DNA of 64,000 nucleotides from Thuidium tamariscinum (taxonomy: Eukaryota; Streptophyta; Bryopsida; Hypnales; Thuidiaceae), in contig OX344757.2 in assembly GCA_947034885.2 (NCBI GenBank), forward strand, positions 8,184,001 through 8,248,000, written 5' to 3'. Of the stretch, positions 36,999 to 48,539 are shown piece after piece. A program made the position numbers and the translations under genes. The first letter of the stretch is position 1; the number at the start of each line of letters is the position of its first letter. Below the pieces are notes generated by a model, which was not told the origin of the DNA, did not search any database, and saw nothing but the letters and a program-made list of their open reading frames with translations.

Positions 36999-37166
36999 TT
37001 GTACAAATATATCATTTACCAGAATTTAATGAATTTAATCATTAAGGAAGGTTGTCTTTTCTAGATTCAAGTGTTACATTTAATAAATGAGAAGTTAATT
37101 GGATGAAACAGTGCCTTGAAGCCCTCTGTTCATTGTCTAGAATATGGACATCGGCGCACTTCAAGG

Positions 37167-37421
37167 TTAAATCCTACCATTGAAGGTAGGTTCAACAGGG
37201 GGGATTTACCTTGGGGAAAATGCATGAATTTTTCATTTTAGCGAACAATTTTTTTTGCAAATTCAAAATTCATAATTTCAATTAGAGACTTTAATCAATA
37301 TTGAGACTTGGTCTAGATTGCACCCAAGACACGGCACAAAATAAGGGGCTTTTTTTTTCCAATTTTCCATTTGAAACCCCAAATTTATCTTGTTGGATCC
37401 ACCTTCGATGGAAGGATTTAA
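37167..37421. mobile_element. MITE family with TIR ATCCTACCATCGAAGGTGG, copy 2
   Basis: ttaaatcctaccattgaagg is paired with accttcgatggaaggattta. The interior matches copies at 28904 and 46785 (gattcattttagcgaacaat-type block, gagactt..aat, ggtctagattgcac). Confidence 0.7.
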
Positions 37422-37550
37422 TGCCCTACTTTATGAAGTGTCAAAGTGGTGATAAAAAAAATATTAACATTGTACCCTATGTTGTTGCTACAATTGAATT
37501 AAAAGTAAATGAGGTAATTTTTAAAATTTATAATGTATAAATTTTTTGAA

Positions 37551-37720
37551 ATTCAATCATTTTTCCACTGTAGACCGTCCAAATGCCACAAAACCTACCC
37601 ATGCATCCCTCCTCATCAAGTACTTTTGGACAATACCAAGAATGCAATTGGGGGATGCACTCGAAGAAGTATATACTTACATATGAACAAATGTAAGGTG
37701 TCAAATAAACATTTGAGGTA
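37551..37720. repeat. Dispersed repeat, copy 2, diverged
   Basis: catgcatccctcctcatcaa and ggggatgcactcgaagaag correspond in order to the block at 36060-36200. It has more substitutions than copy 1. Confidence 0.4.
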
Positions 37721-38185
37721 AAAATTATAATTTGATTTTGTATACTATAGTATACAAAAATGTCACGGGTGTCTTTAAAATACTATGGGGTATAGATTAA
37801 TGGGGTGGATTAGAAAAAAATAGACTTATGGTACCCCCCTTAATATTCATTTATTGAACCAAAAGTCTAATTTGGTGTTGTTGCCTTTTGCGTGGACTTG
37901 GTGGTCTGGTCATTAATTAGTAGGACATCAAGTTATAGACATTGGACAAGCTGTATTTAAAGTTGCACTGAGAATGTGTTGGTAGTCTACTAGTTTCATT
38001 CCATCTTTCTATGCATTGAATGTATTAATAGTCTCAACAATTTTATTCCATGTTTGCAATCAATGTATTTAGTAGAGAAATGTGCTAAAGGGGAAGAACT
38101 TTTAAGATAGAATTTTGTGTATGTTTAAAGAAGAATCCAATTTGCTATGTATTTAAGATAAATTCAATTAGATGTATGTTTAACC

Positions 38186-38765
38186 CCTAAAAGCCCAAGG
38201 GGTTAGGACAAAACACAAATGTGCTATAAAATATAAGAATTACAACTTTTCTGAAGTTAGTATCAAAGAAGATAATGTAAAGCACAACAAGTAGAAAGTA
38301 TCCATACAGTCAAAGTAACAAAAATGTTTTTAGATTATTTTAAAATGAATTTTGAAGATATAACTTCAAAAATTCACCAAAAATACAATTTCTATTTTTA
38401 GGATTTGAAATTTTTTTGATTGGTCAAAATTGTGTTTTTTATTGATTTATAGAAAAATGCAAAATATTCAACTTCTAAAAGCCCAAGGGATTAAGACAAA
38501 ATACAAATGTGTTATAAAATATAAGCTTTACAACTTTTTTGAAGTTAGCATCAAAGAAGATAATGTAAAGCACAAAAAGTAGAAAGTATCCATATGATCA
38601 AAATTTAAAAAATATTTATAGATTCTCTTCAAATGAATTTTGAAGGTATAACTTCAAAAATTCACCAAAAATACAATTTCTATTTTTATGATTTGAAATT
38701 TTTTTTGATTGGTCAAAATTATGGTTTTTATTGACTTGTAAGAAAATAAAAAGTATTTACTAATG
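38186..38765. repeat. Tandem dimer, 288-bp period
   Basis: aaaagcccaaggg.ttaggac through ttgattggtcaaaatt is present twice, starting near 38189 and 38477, with high identity. The first unit begins immediately after cccctaaaagccc. It is non-coding. Confidence 0.8.
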
Positions 38766-39339
38766 AGAGCATCAGTAATTCCCCCAAATAGTAAATTTTT
38801 CAACACTAAGCAATTTTAGACACTTTGTACTATTTCTCCTTTTTTTTGCTATAACTTTTATTTGACCGTACTGATCTTAGTTTTGAATATCAATGTTGAA
38901 AGAAAACCCAATTTTTTCAAAACTGAAAAAAAAAAAAATTTGAAAAAAGTTTTCTTTTTGCTCGAAAATTCTGCCCGAAGTCAGGCAGCGACCAGAAAAT
39001 GGTCGCTTGAGCGCTTAGGGGTTAAGAAGAACTATATTTTCTGTAAAGATTGGGATGAGCAATACAAGATCTTAAAAGAAGATCAATTTCATATGAGCTA
39101 ATGGGCACAAGGCTAGTGGTACTTAGATTATTACTTGGATAGTTGGATTACACCATAACTAATTATTTCCATTTGGCTTTGTAGTTTTAACATGTTCAAA
39201 TCTTCAATTTTAAAAATGAATAAAACGATATCTCGTAATACCACATTTTAGTTGACATTATTCAAAGTTAATTCAATGCATTGACTTATATAGAATGACT
39301 CTCAAAATTAGAATAGGTATTAGAATGACTCTCAAAATT

Positions 39340-39790
39340 TTACTATGTAAGTGCATTTGTGGCATTTTAGGATTCTAGGTATAAATTACAAACCCCATTT
39401 ATTAATTTCAATTAGAAAGATGTTGGATTTCAATGGGATTGGAAAAAAAATGGGGTCAAAATACACATTGACTTATATAGATTTGGTATTAGAAACTTTC
39501 AATATGCTACTACGTAAGTGCATTTGTAGTTTTTAGGATTCTAGGTTTACATTACAAAATCCATTTATTAATTTCAATTTGAAAGGTGTTGGATTTCAAC
39601 GGAGTTGGAAAAAAATGGGATTTGAAAAAAAAATTGGGGTTGAAATATACATTGACTTACATAGATTTGGTACTATAAACTTTCAAAATGCTACTATGTA
39701 AGTGTATTTATGGTTTTTAGGATTTTAGGTTTACATCACAAATCCTATTTATTAATTTCAATTTGAAAGGTGTTGGATAATGATGGGGTT
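39340..39790. repeat. Tandem repeat, three copies of about 167-184 bp
   Basis: The blocks gtaagtg.atttgtgg, ttttaggattctaggt and tttattaatttcaattt recur from starts near 39344, 39511 and 39695. Confidence 0.75.
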
Positions 39791-39905
39791 GGAAAAAAAT
39801 GGGGTTGAACAAAAAATAGGATTGAAAAAAGAAAATGGGGATGGAAAAAAATGGGGTTGAACAAAAAATGGGATTGAAAAAAGAAAATGGGGTTGAAAAA
39901 ATGCA
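39783..39905. repeat. Minisatellite of ggggttgaaaaaa units
   Basis: A roughly 55-60 bp unit (tggggttggaaaaaaatggg then gattgaaaaaagaaaat) is repeated a little over twice. The open frame on the minus strand (Phe/Pro/Ile repeats) is a by-product of this composition. Confidence 0.75.
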
Positions 39906-40079
39906 ATGAAAAGAAAAATTTATTGTAAGATAGTGCATGATATATTCATGGCATTTGAAAATTTAAATTAATGTATGCCCCCTTTTTAATGATCCAAATT
40001 AGAAAATTATATAATCATAGAGTGCCAAAAAAATAGTAGATGAAAAAGAATATCTCCCTATAAATTAATGGGTGTTTGC

Positions 40080-40345
40080 ATGTGTATCTTTATTTTTTTC
40101 ATAGACTGCACCTCCCAAGAGGACGCACAGTCTGGGAGACCTCAACATGAAAAACAAACAAAATAAACAAATAGCGAGTCTTGTCTTTAGGTATAGATAT
40201 TGGTGCTCCAAATTTCAACATTCATCCACATATTGGATAGAAAATACCACACCAATATATATCACATATCAATAATTTCATTTTCAAATACAATCTAACA
40301 ATTTCATCCAAGATTTTTTCAATTAAAAATTTTTGGGCTATAAAA
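40080..40345. repeat. Dispersed repeat, copy 3, plus tcatcca block
   Basis: cacagtctgggagacctcaa and aacaaacaaaataaacaaat match 36110-36170. The following ggtgctccaaatttcaacat and gatagaaaatacca match 664-730. The two modules therefore belong to one longer dispersed repeat. Confidence 0.5.
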
Positions 40346-41863
40346 TTCACAATTTTTTGCCATTATATAGTCAAATTATTGTCTTGGGTGCAATTTGGAA
40401 CCAAAAATAAAAATAAAAATCTCTAGAATTATTCCCCTTACTTTTTTTTTAGAAAATGTTGATTTTATAAAAATTTCCTCACATGTTAAAATTTGAATTT
40501 TGAATTTATATTTGCAACTTGAGGTTCCAAATAAGCAAAGATGGGAGAAAGAGATTAATTTTTCAAGCCCAAAATAGGGAAGCTATATTTTTACCAACAC
40601 CCCTCAAATGACTTGGAGGGACAAGCAAGAGGGATAGTTCATCCCAACCATGATCAAGGTAGTCACTAAAATGCTCCAAATCTCAGATCAATAGGTGCAA
40701 TTTTTTGTTTTTGTATAGAACAATGAAGTGAGCATTCATGAAACAATTTTTGGGTCCCCAATGTCTTTGAGTTTCAATTGCTATCACCTTATATTTTGTT
40801 TATCTATATGTAAATTTAAAATTTAAAAAAAAAAATTAGTCATACCTTGGGCCGGGACCTTGGGATGCAATATTTGGCTTCGTGATAAATACTTGAAGGC
40901 TCCCCCATGACCAAGGTAGTCATCAAAATGCTCCAATTATTGGGTTGATAGATACATTCTTTGTTTCTACAATGAAAAATGAGGTCATTGATCAGATAGT
41001 CAATGTCCTTCAAAGGTTAATCACTAAGCTAGGGATTGACATCATTCAACCTCAAAAATCTCACTCAAAATAACTTGAAGAATACTATAATATAAATATT
41101 TTTTAACTTGAATTTTAAATGTTATTGCCTTCTCTTTGTATGTCTATATTTGATTTTTTTTTCAAAAAATTTAGTCATTATCACAATCTTTTGAGTGCAA
41201 GGTATCCATTTTGTTTGCAATGGACTCATTAGTTAGATATTCTTTTGTTTGTTTATATAAATTATAGAAATATGATCTAATTTGCCATGTCTAAACCAAA
41301 TAGACACTTTAGAAGAAGATTAATCCATTGATGGCAATTTACACCACTTGTTAGGTCTTTTCATAGGTCAAATCCATAGTTTGATTTCTATTCTTGATTC
41401 CCAATAAGAAAACAATGCAAAGGACTCGAAACTATTAAGCACTCAATGAGTCTTATAATAGGTCCCTTATAGAAACAAAGTGAATACCTATTCAACCTTT
41501 AATTGGGTTTTACCGCCTTAGTGATATACACTAACCTTTCAAAATTAGGGCAAAATAAAAGTGTTGAATTTTGATTTAATATTATTTTCAAATATTCAAA
41601 ATATTATTTCTATAATAATGGTTCCACCTTATAATAAAGAAAAAATTGCAAAAAATTGAATTGGTCATGCAATCATATATTGTCTACTTAGCTACTAAGA
41701 TAAATATACCTAATTTTGACTATTTTCTAAAACCACACTTTAGATTGTTGCGTAAAATGTTCTTTTACTATTCATAAAAGTGTATGGTCAATTATCCAAA
41801 AACCTATTTTCAGCACATTTAAAATTTATAGTTCATTCATAGTGTACACAAAATGCATTCTAT
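40346..41863. other. Gene-free AT-rich stretch
   Basis: No gene or complete element was seen. A phrase (accaaggtagtca, aaaatgctccaa) occurs twice, near 40650-40680 and 40911-40935, suggesting an old duplication. Confidence 0.4.
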
Positions 41864-42075
41864 CACTACAAGAGAAAGGGGTGTTTTAAGTATAGTCCTA
41901 GAGATAACATTTTAAGTAATGACCTTTTTAGGAGACTTTAAGTAAGAAATAAGTGTCTTTTCAGTAAAATTTTACTGAAAAGACACTTATTTCTTACTTA
42001 AAGTCTCCTAAAAAGGTCATTACTTAAAATGTTATCTCTAGGACTATACTTAAAACACCCCTTTCTCTTGTAGTG
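41864..42075. mobile_element. Perfect 212-bp palindrome with CACTA-like termini
   Basis: The interval is a perfect inverted repeat of two 106-bp arms with no spacer, centred between 41969 and 41970. It starts CACTACAAGAGAAAGG and ends with the complement. CACTACAAGA is the usual terminus of CACTA transposons. No 3-bp TSD is visible (tat against aga). The terminal tail ggactatacttaaaa..cttgtagt also recurs at about 42855-42893 and 45785-45875. Confidence 0.85.
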
Positions 42076-43253
42076 AGATGACACCCAATGTAAGAAGACA
42101 TATTTTTATGTCAACAATAATGTCTCCCATAATATCTTAATATTTGCCTGGATGTCTTCCATGATATCTTGATGTTGTGGCAGACATTATTCTTGCCATA
42201 TAAAAATATGGATTGTTACAATCATGGGTGTCATCTAAAACTCATCTTCTAAAACATGGGTTTCACATAGTATAAAAATCCTAAATTACAAACCATGACA
42301 AATTAGCTAAATTTAAATTTAAATAAAAAAATAATTTTCAATTTGTAAAATAAATAAAGGATGTAATTGCTATCAAGGTAGGCATCTCCAATAAAAATTT
42401 CAAATCAAATGCATTTATACTTTAATACTGTTAATATTGTGGATGGCAACAATGTCATTTCAAATGTAAAGAAAAATGGTACAATTTTTTTTGGAAAATA
42501 AAGGATCTAATTGCTATCAAGTTAGACATGTGTCATAAAAATTTCAAATCAATTGAATTTATGCTTCAATAGTTATTATAGAGGATGGCAACCTTGTCAT
42601 TCAAAATGTAATTTAAAATGGTACAATTTTTTCTTGCAATCACCACACATGGTATACAACTTATTCTTTGTTGGTATATCACTACCAAAGTTTTAGTTGA
42701 TTCAAATTTGAAAATTATCACCGTACACTTTGTAGTACATTTCTGTTTGTAGCGATCCTTTGAAGGACCCAAAGTTCATGATGACATGTATTTCTAGTAC
42801 AATTTTACTAAATTTTTAAAATTTTTAGGTCATTATTTGTAGGACTATAATGCTACTAGGACTATACTTAAAATACATTTTTTTTTCTTGTAGTATACAT
42901 GAGATCAGGGAATATTTTATGGAGGGTTATTTATCTATTATTTTGTAATTTAATATATCCTATTGTTAAAAATAACTCTAAATTTCCATTTATTATAATA
43001 TTCTATATGATTCATAATACACTTTTGAGTCAAAGTTTTTGGCCTCTAGATTAGATTAAAAAATTAGAACTATTAGTTGTTGTATGATTTTTCTTCTTTT
43101 CCTTCTTTGATCTTTTGTCTCTTCTCTTTCAAACCATTTTTTATGGTTACTAAAAACTAAAGTACAATATATTTGGACAAATGTCTTGTGGACAAATCAA
43201 TGCACTCTAGTTGTGTTAAACAACTTACTACTAATCATCTACAATATACTCTA
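42076..43253. mobile_element. Composite repeat, copy 1
   Basis: It begins with a hairpin block (gatgacacccaatgtaag .. catgggtgtcatc, 42077-42236). It runs through ggtagggc-free AT-rich blocks to ctacaatatactctaatgaa. It is collinear and nearly identical with 44454-46254 apart from two inserted blocks there. A CACTA-like tail (ggactatacttaaaatacat .. cttgtagta) lies at 42855-42893. It has no transposase ORF. Its right end joins the captured GDU-like fragment. Confidence 0.7.
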
Positions 43254-44091
43254 ATGAATTTGCCACCGTACTCATTGAGATGGGTAACAGTTTTCAACGT
43301 TGAAAACGTATCGTCATCCTTCGTTCTTCGTGGTTTGTGCTTCGTGATTGGTAACTCATTTTCATACTGTCAATCTCTGTCTAGAAAGTTGAGGGCAAAA
43401 TCTTTCAAAGCCTTGTTTGATAACTACAATAGTCTCTCTGCACTTGTATTGATTCTCCCATTCCAATGTTTAAACCACTTCACGTTGATTTCGGTTTCTG
43501 AACAAAATTGGAGAGAGATGAGTGGATTCTTTGGGTAAACGAACTGGCATAGATTACAACACCTTTTGTTGACAAAGTCTTGCCTCCTAAACTAAACTAA
43601 AACCCACGAGTGATCACACAAGTGCGGAGAACATGACCAATGAGCAAGTTGAAGTGTGACGAGGGTCATGATTTGAATGGAGCGGCTGGTTGCAGGGATG
43701 TGAAAATTCTCTGTGATTGCTTGTGAGTGCACGTTTCCTGCGCACGTTTCATGCCTTACGTTATGTAAACCAGTTATGAAATGGAAATGAAATGAAATTC
43801 TTGCTGTGAACACTCCGAATTGCCTTATTTTCTGAATCTGACAAGCTCTTTCGATTGCATTCTGATTGTTCCGCAACGGCGCGTAAGCTTCTGCACGCCC
43901 CAGCTCCCAGTCCCGTCGACAACACCTCAGTGTACCACGATGTGAAAACCGGCGGTGCTATGAGCTGCTAGAACCCCCACACGCTCGTCATCGTTGTAGT
44001 CAGGATGTCGTGCATGATGTTCCTCGTCTCCATCGCCTTCCTGCTTCTTTGCTGGTCCATCGTCCGCCAACGCCGCATCAAGTAGGAGAAC
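43254..44091 (+). pseudogene. Captured, broken copy of the GDU-like gene
   Basis: This block aligns with 49604-50040: the intron, then the first part of exon 2 up to just after the membrane segment. Defects: the exon 2 acceptor ctgcag has become ccgcaa, and TAG codons stand at 43969-43971 (from CAG) and 44083-44085. Exon 1 and the conserved C-terminal motif are missing. It carries about 395 bp of intron-like DNA (43356-43750) that the intact gene lacks. Most changes are C-to-T or G-to-A. It lies exactly between composite repeat copies 1 and 2, so it was probably carried by a transposon. Confidence 0.8.
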
Positions 44092-44810
44092 TAAAAAAGT
44101 ACAAGATGTCAAGAAAATAGGTACTTTGACATTTTAATTTTTTATTAAATACAAAAAATAATTTACAAAGAAATTAGAAATGGAAATTTGGAAAGAACTT
44201 CATGGCAATGAACTTTCATCAAAAGAATTATCTTGAAACTATCTTCAATGTTTATAAGTGTGCTAGCAAAGAGGCTGTGTTAATATGCATGTTGAGGATA
44301 TAAAATATTGTTTTTCTAAGTTCCTTTTGGTAGGCATGTACTTGCCTACTATAGAAATAGACTATAAAATTTTTAGCTCTATATCATTTATTTTAGATAC
44401 TCCCCTACACTAACACTATAAGAAGTCCATATTTTAGGTGACAAATTTTACAATAGATGACACCCAATGTAAGAAGACATATCTTTATGTCAACAATAAT
44501 GTCTCCCATAATATCTTAATATTTGCCTGGATGTCTGCCATAATATCTTGATGTTGTGGCAGACATTATTCTTGCCATATAAAAATATGGATTGTTACAA
44601 TCATGGGTGTCATCTAAAACTCATCTTCTAAAACATGGGTTTCATATAGTGTAAAAATCCTAAATTACAAACCATGACAAATTAGCTAAATTTAAATTTA
44701 AATAAAAAAATAATTTTCAATTTGTAAAATAAATAAAGGATGTAATTGCTATCAAGGTAGGCATCTCCAATAAAAATTTCAAATCAAATGCGTTTATACT
44801 TCAATAATGA

Positions 44811-45036
44811 AGTAAAATATGAGGAGAGTCCTTCCACAGACATTGTTATTTGTGATGCATATGCGGAATTCTGGTTGTGCACTAGATGATAGATGTAGTT
44901 CAACAACATGGGATGATGGTTAGAGTACGAGATTGCAGTTCATTTAAGAAAGTTGATGAACAGGTCCGAGATAGTTTTGTGCATTTTCGGCAGGGTCTAT
45001 GGTGTGCTCTGGGGGGTTGTCGTTCTTTGTTGGGAC
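44811..45036 (+). pseudogene. Captured exon fragment, unknown gene
   Basis: It is present in repeat copy 2 and absent from copy 1. The translation is protein-like in two adjoining frames: EESPSTDIVICDAYAEFWLC first, then after a frameshift MMVRVRDCSSFKKVDEQVRD. The VRDCSSF segment resembles the C-terminal region of class I/II aminotransferases (CobC/CobD or HisC type), where G..vRDcs.F is common; this is a weak suggestion. The parent gene is not in the window. Confidence 0.4.
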
Positions 45037-45270
45037 TTAATATAGTAGATGGCAACAATGTCATTTCAAATGTAAAAAAAAATGGTACAATTTTTTTTTG
45101 AAAAATAAAGGATCTAATTGCTATCAAGTTAGATATGCGTCACAAAAATTTCAAATCAATTGAATTTATGCTTCAATAGTTATTATAGAGGATGGCAACC
45201 TTGTCATTCAAAATGTAATGTAAAATGGTACAATTTTCTCTTGCAATCACTACACATGGTATACAACTTA

Positions 45271-45666
45271 GGACTGGGTTTGTGTGAGCTATTTGAGTTC
45301 CTGGAATACGGGCAACTGGTTGTTCGGCAAATAAAGTGGATAAGGAACGCTCGGGGTCGTCCGGGAAGTTCGGAGCGGTGGGCTTGGCGAACAAGATTCC
45401 CAAATTCTATTTTTAGTTCGCTTGCTTTTCGGACGCCGAGGCCTCGAGGGGAACAAAGGGTTTGGTACAATCAAGCTTAGATCTTGCGAGCTCTTAGCGG
45501 TTGCTGTTGAGAATTGAGTGAAGGTAGATCGCTGAATTGCTGCAAGGAGGGCTTGGGTGGGAGACTTCAATTTCCATGGTAAGCGTTACCTAGATTTTCG
45601 CATCCCGGAAATGAATGCTAAGTTGCGATCGAGAGTGCGTTTCGTGCGTTTTCGCTCGGTGCAGAT
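45271..45666 (+). pseudogene. Captured 5' UTR, start codon and first intron of an unknown gene
   Basis: It is present in repeat copy 2 only. The GC-richer leader ends in tttccATG at 45576-45578, directly followed by a strong donor (gtaagc, 45579). An 86-bp intron-like segment ends in cggtgcag at 45664. Splicing would join the ATG to transposon sequence and give only about ten more codons. The parent gene is not in the window. It is read as a promoter-proximal capture, from splice signals and from absence in copy 1. Confidence 0.45.
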
Positions 45667-46254
45667 CTTTGTCGGTATATCACCACCAAAGTTTTAGTTG
45701 ATTCAAATTTGAAAATTATCACCATACACTTTGTAGTATATTTCTGTTTGTAGCAATCCTTCGAAGGACCCAAAGTTCATGATGACTATACTTAAAAGTT
45801 TAGACTATATTTAAAAGTTTAGACTATACTTAAAAATTTAGACTATATTTAAACACATTTTTTTTTCTTGTAGTATACATGGAATCAAGGAATATTTTAT
45901 GGAGGGTTATTTACCTACTATTTTATAATTTAATATATCATATTGTTAAAAATAACTCTAAATTTACATTTATTATAATATTCTATGTGATTCATAATAC
46001 ACTTTTGAGTCAAATTTCTTGGCCTCTAGATTAGATTAAAAAATTAGAACTAATAGTTGTTGTATAATCTTCTTTTTTCTTTTGTGTTTTTGATTTTGTT
46101 TCTTTTGATTTTTTATGGTTACTAAAAACTAAAGTACATGATGTTTGGACAAATGTATTGTAGACAAACAAATACATTTCACAAACTCTAAACAATGCAC
46201 TGTAGTTGTACTAAACAACTTACTACTAATCATCTACAATATACTCTAATGAAT

Positions 46255-48300
46255 ACAATGGGTGCTAGTACTCAACAAAGAAAAGATGACACTACATTGC
46301 AGTATAATAACATACAAGCATAGAGAAATTAAACTACATATACTATTTTACATACATTATATAATTAAAAAAATGCACTAATAAACACAGTAAGTGTCTT
46401 AGATGAACTACAATGAATGAAAATGAATCCACTTTGACAAAAAAAATCCATGATACAAAATTCTTTAAGGAGATAGCTCTTATGAAAATTTTCATCCAAA
46501 TTTGAAGACCAAAAAGCTCTTATATATCTAATAATAGATCACCAAGCTCTTTCACACCTTTCTACTATTTTGAGTGAATAAATAAGATTATATCAAAGCA
46601 AAATTTGTGATTGCATTTCAATCTATTGTGGCAGACATGTTTTTCTTTTGGTGTAATATTCATGCCAAACTTTGAACATGCAAGTTTCCACAATATTTTG
46701 GAAAAGGTTTTGAATTTTTTTTGTCCAACAATTGGCAAACTTGTTTATTCTACCAACAAGACCCCACAAAAGTTTTGAAGACACTTAATTTTTCCATTCA
46801 AGATGGGCCTAATAGGATGGATTTACATCAAGAGAAATGTAAGAATTTTTTGTTTCTTGCAAATAAGTTTTTTGCAAATTTTGAATTCATACTTACTATT
46901 AGAGACCTTGAATTAATTAGGAGAGGTCTAGGACATATCCTAAATACGATACAAAATAATTTTTTTGTTTTTAAATCTAAAATTTTACTTTTATCATGGA
47001 GAATCCAAAATTTATTCCATTACGCCCACTTGAAATGGAGGATTTAATCATTTTATTGTCTCGCTTAAAGTTTATACACACTCCATTCTTTCTATTTCTC
47101 TTCACTTTCCATTTTCTATTTTCAAAGGGAGTGTCACATATTTTTCATAGAGGACTCCTATTAGTTCCTTATTTTACTCAATATTTTTTCATTCTTTAAA
47201 GAAACTTCATATTTAGAGAAGATGAAGCAATTCCTATTGCTAGGAGGTCCCTATTGCTTCTATAGAAAGTAGAAACCCTAGTATGGCAATGATCCAAACA
47301 ACCAATAATTTCTGTTACAACTTACCACTTAGCCAATGATAATAGTATTACAACTTTTTAACTAGCCAATGATTCTCTATAGTTTAAAACTAAAGTTAAT
47401 CCTAAGTTTATAGTGAGGCATTACCCCCCCTCTAAGATACAGTGGTTTAGGCCAACTAAAAATGTTATATTGGACTGCTTACAAAAATGTCCCTTGCAAA
47501 TAGTGTACTAACTTAGGATCTCTATTCATACATTAGGGTAGATTTGAGGGCATTAGAAGTCCGCGAGTTTTTTTGAGTCCCCACATTGACGGAACATGCT
47601 ACATCAACAATCTGATGTAATTGAGACACTGCCACATTAGAAAATTATTTTTGAATCATCTTTTGAATTTAAAAATATATATTTTAGGTTTTTTAATACT
47701 TTTTAGATTTTTTCAAAAAAAATTAATTAGTCATTTTTTTTCAAAAATTTGAAAATTTCAGCAATAAGGTTGGTTCTCAGTTTTTAGATAGCACAGGGAA
47801 CTCGCAAGGGATTGAAGGGAACAATCCTAGAGTGGACTTCTCTTGCCCTCAAATCCCTTCTAATGTATCACAAGTAAATTTCTTGGCATGGATTTATTTT
47901 GGGTAATGCCAATATTGTTAGGGGTTCTACAAAAAAGGGCTCTTTGTGGGTCAAGCTCCACCGTCTTCATTAATCTTTTGTTTTTTGCAAAATGCCATCA
48001 GTGATAGGAATTACTCTAAGCAAAATATAATTTGATTTCACTCTAGGGGGCTCTTTCCAAGGATGCCAAAAGAAACACCTACTACTCTAAAAAATAATGG
48101 CAATTATGCAATGCCATTGAGACAAGTAAGAAGATGTTGTAGCAAAAAAGTAGACCATGAATGACTTTCTAAATCACTACGGTGAAGGGTTATAGTGGTT
48201 TTCGTGTCTCTAAATATTAATAAACTATTACAAAATCTGCCTAAATTGATGGTGCCAACGAGATTTTGGGAAGCGCCCCCCCTCCCCCCCTACTGAAAAT
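46255..48300. other. AT-rich gene-free stretch containing one MITE
   Basis: Besides the MITE at 46785-47047, it holds C- and A-homopolymer-rich sequence. Examples are accccccctctaag at about 47425 and cgccccccctcccccccta at about 48273. A pair (gagtccccacattgacg, gggaactcgcaagg) at about 47575 and 47800 has no clear partner. No gene. Confidence 0.4.
46785..47047. mobile_element. MITE family with TIR ATCCTACCATCGAAGGTGG, copy 3, diverged
   Basis: The ends ttaatttttccattcaagat and cacttgaaatggaggattta correspond to copies 1 and 2. The shared interior includes ttagagaccttgaatt, aggtctaggacatat and atttacatcaaga. Open frames inside are incidental. Confidence 0.6.
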
Positions 48301-48539
48301 AAAAATAAATAAAGTATAGGGCAATGCTCGAAGAGAAGGCCTATTACCATAACACCTGATGATGAGGAGTTATTGCCCGACGTAAATCACGAGTAGAGGA
48401 TGACAAATGGAAGATGAGAAATTCAAGTCGGATGAAGAATCCGTAATCCCCGAGTATGCAAGAAAACCCGCGCAATCGGGCATTATGCTGGAGAAGCTTC
48501 CCAAGGAATGAACGGGGAAGTCCTTGGGGGTGGTTTACG

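Larger units (their letters stand above)
44092..46254. mobile_element. Composite repeat, copy 2, with two captured host fragments
   Basis: From 44454 it matches copy 1 from its hairpin (gatgacaccc..) to ctctaatgaata. It extends left to about 44200 with blocks also seen at 26740-26950. Two insertions are absent from copy 1: 44811-45036 and 45271-45666. Both have gene-like composition. A short tandem (agtttagactatatttaa, about four units) lies at 45785-45855. It has no transposase of its own. Confidence 0.7.

Noticed and set aside
39717-39938. Phe/Pro-repeat ORF on the minus strand
   Set aside because: Direct product of a ggggttgaaaaaa minisatellite.
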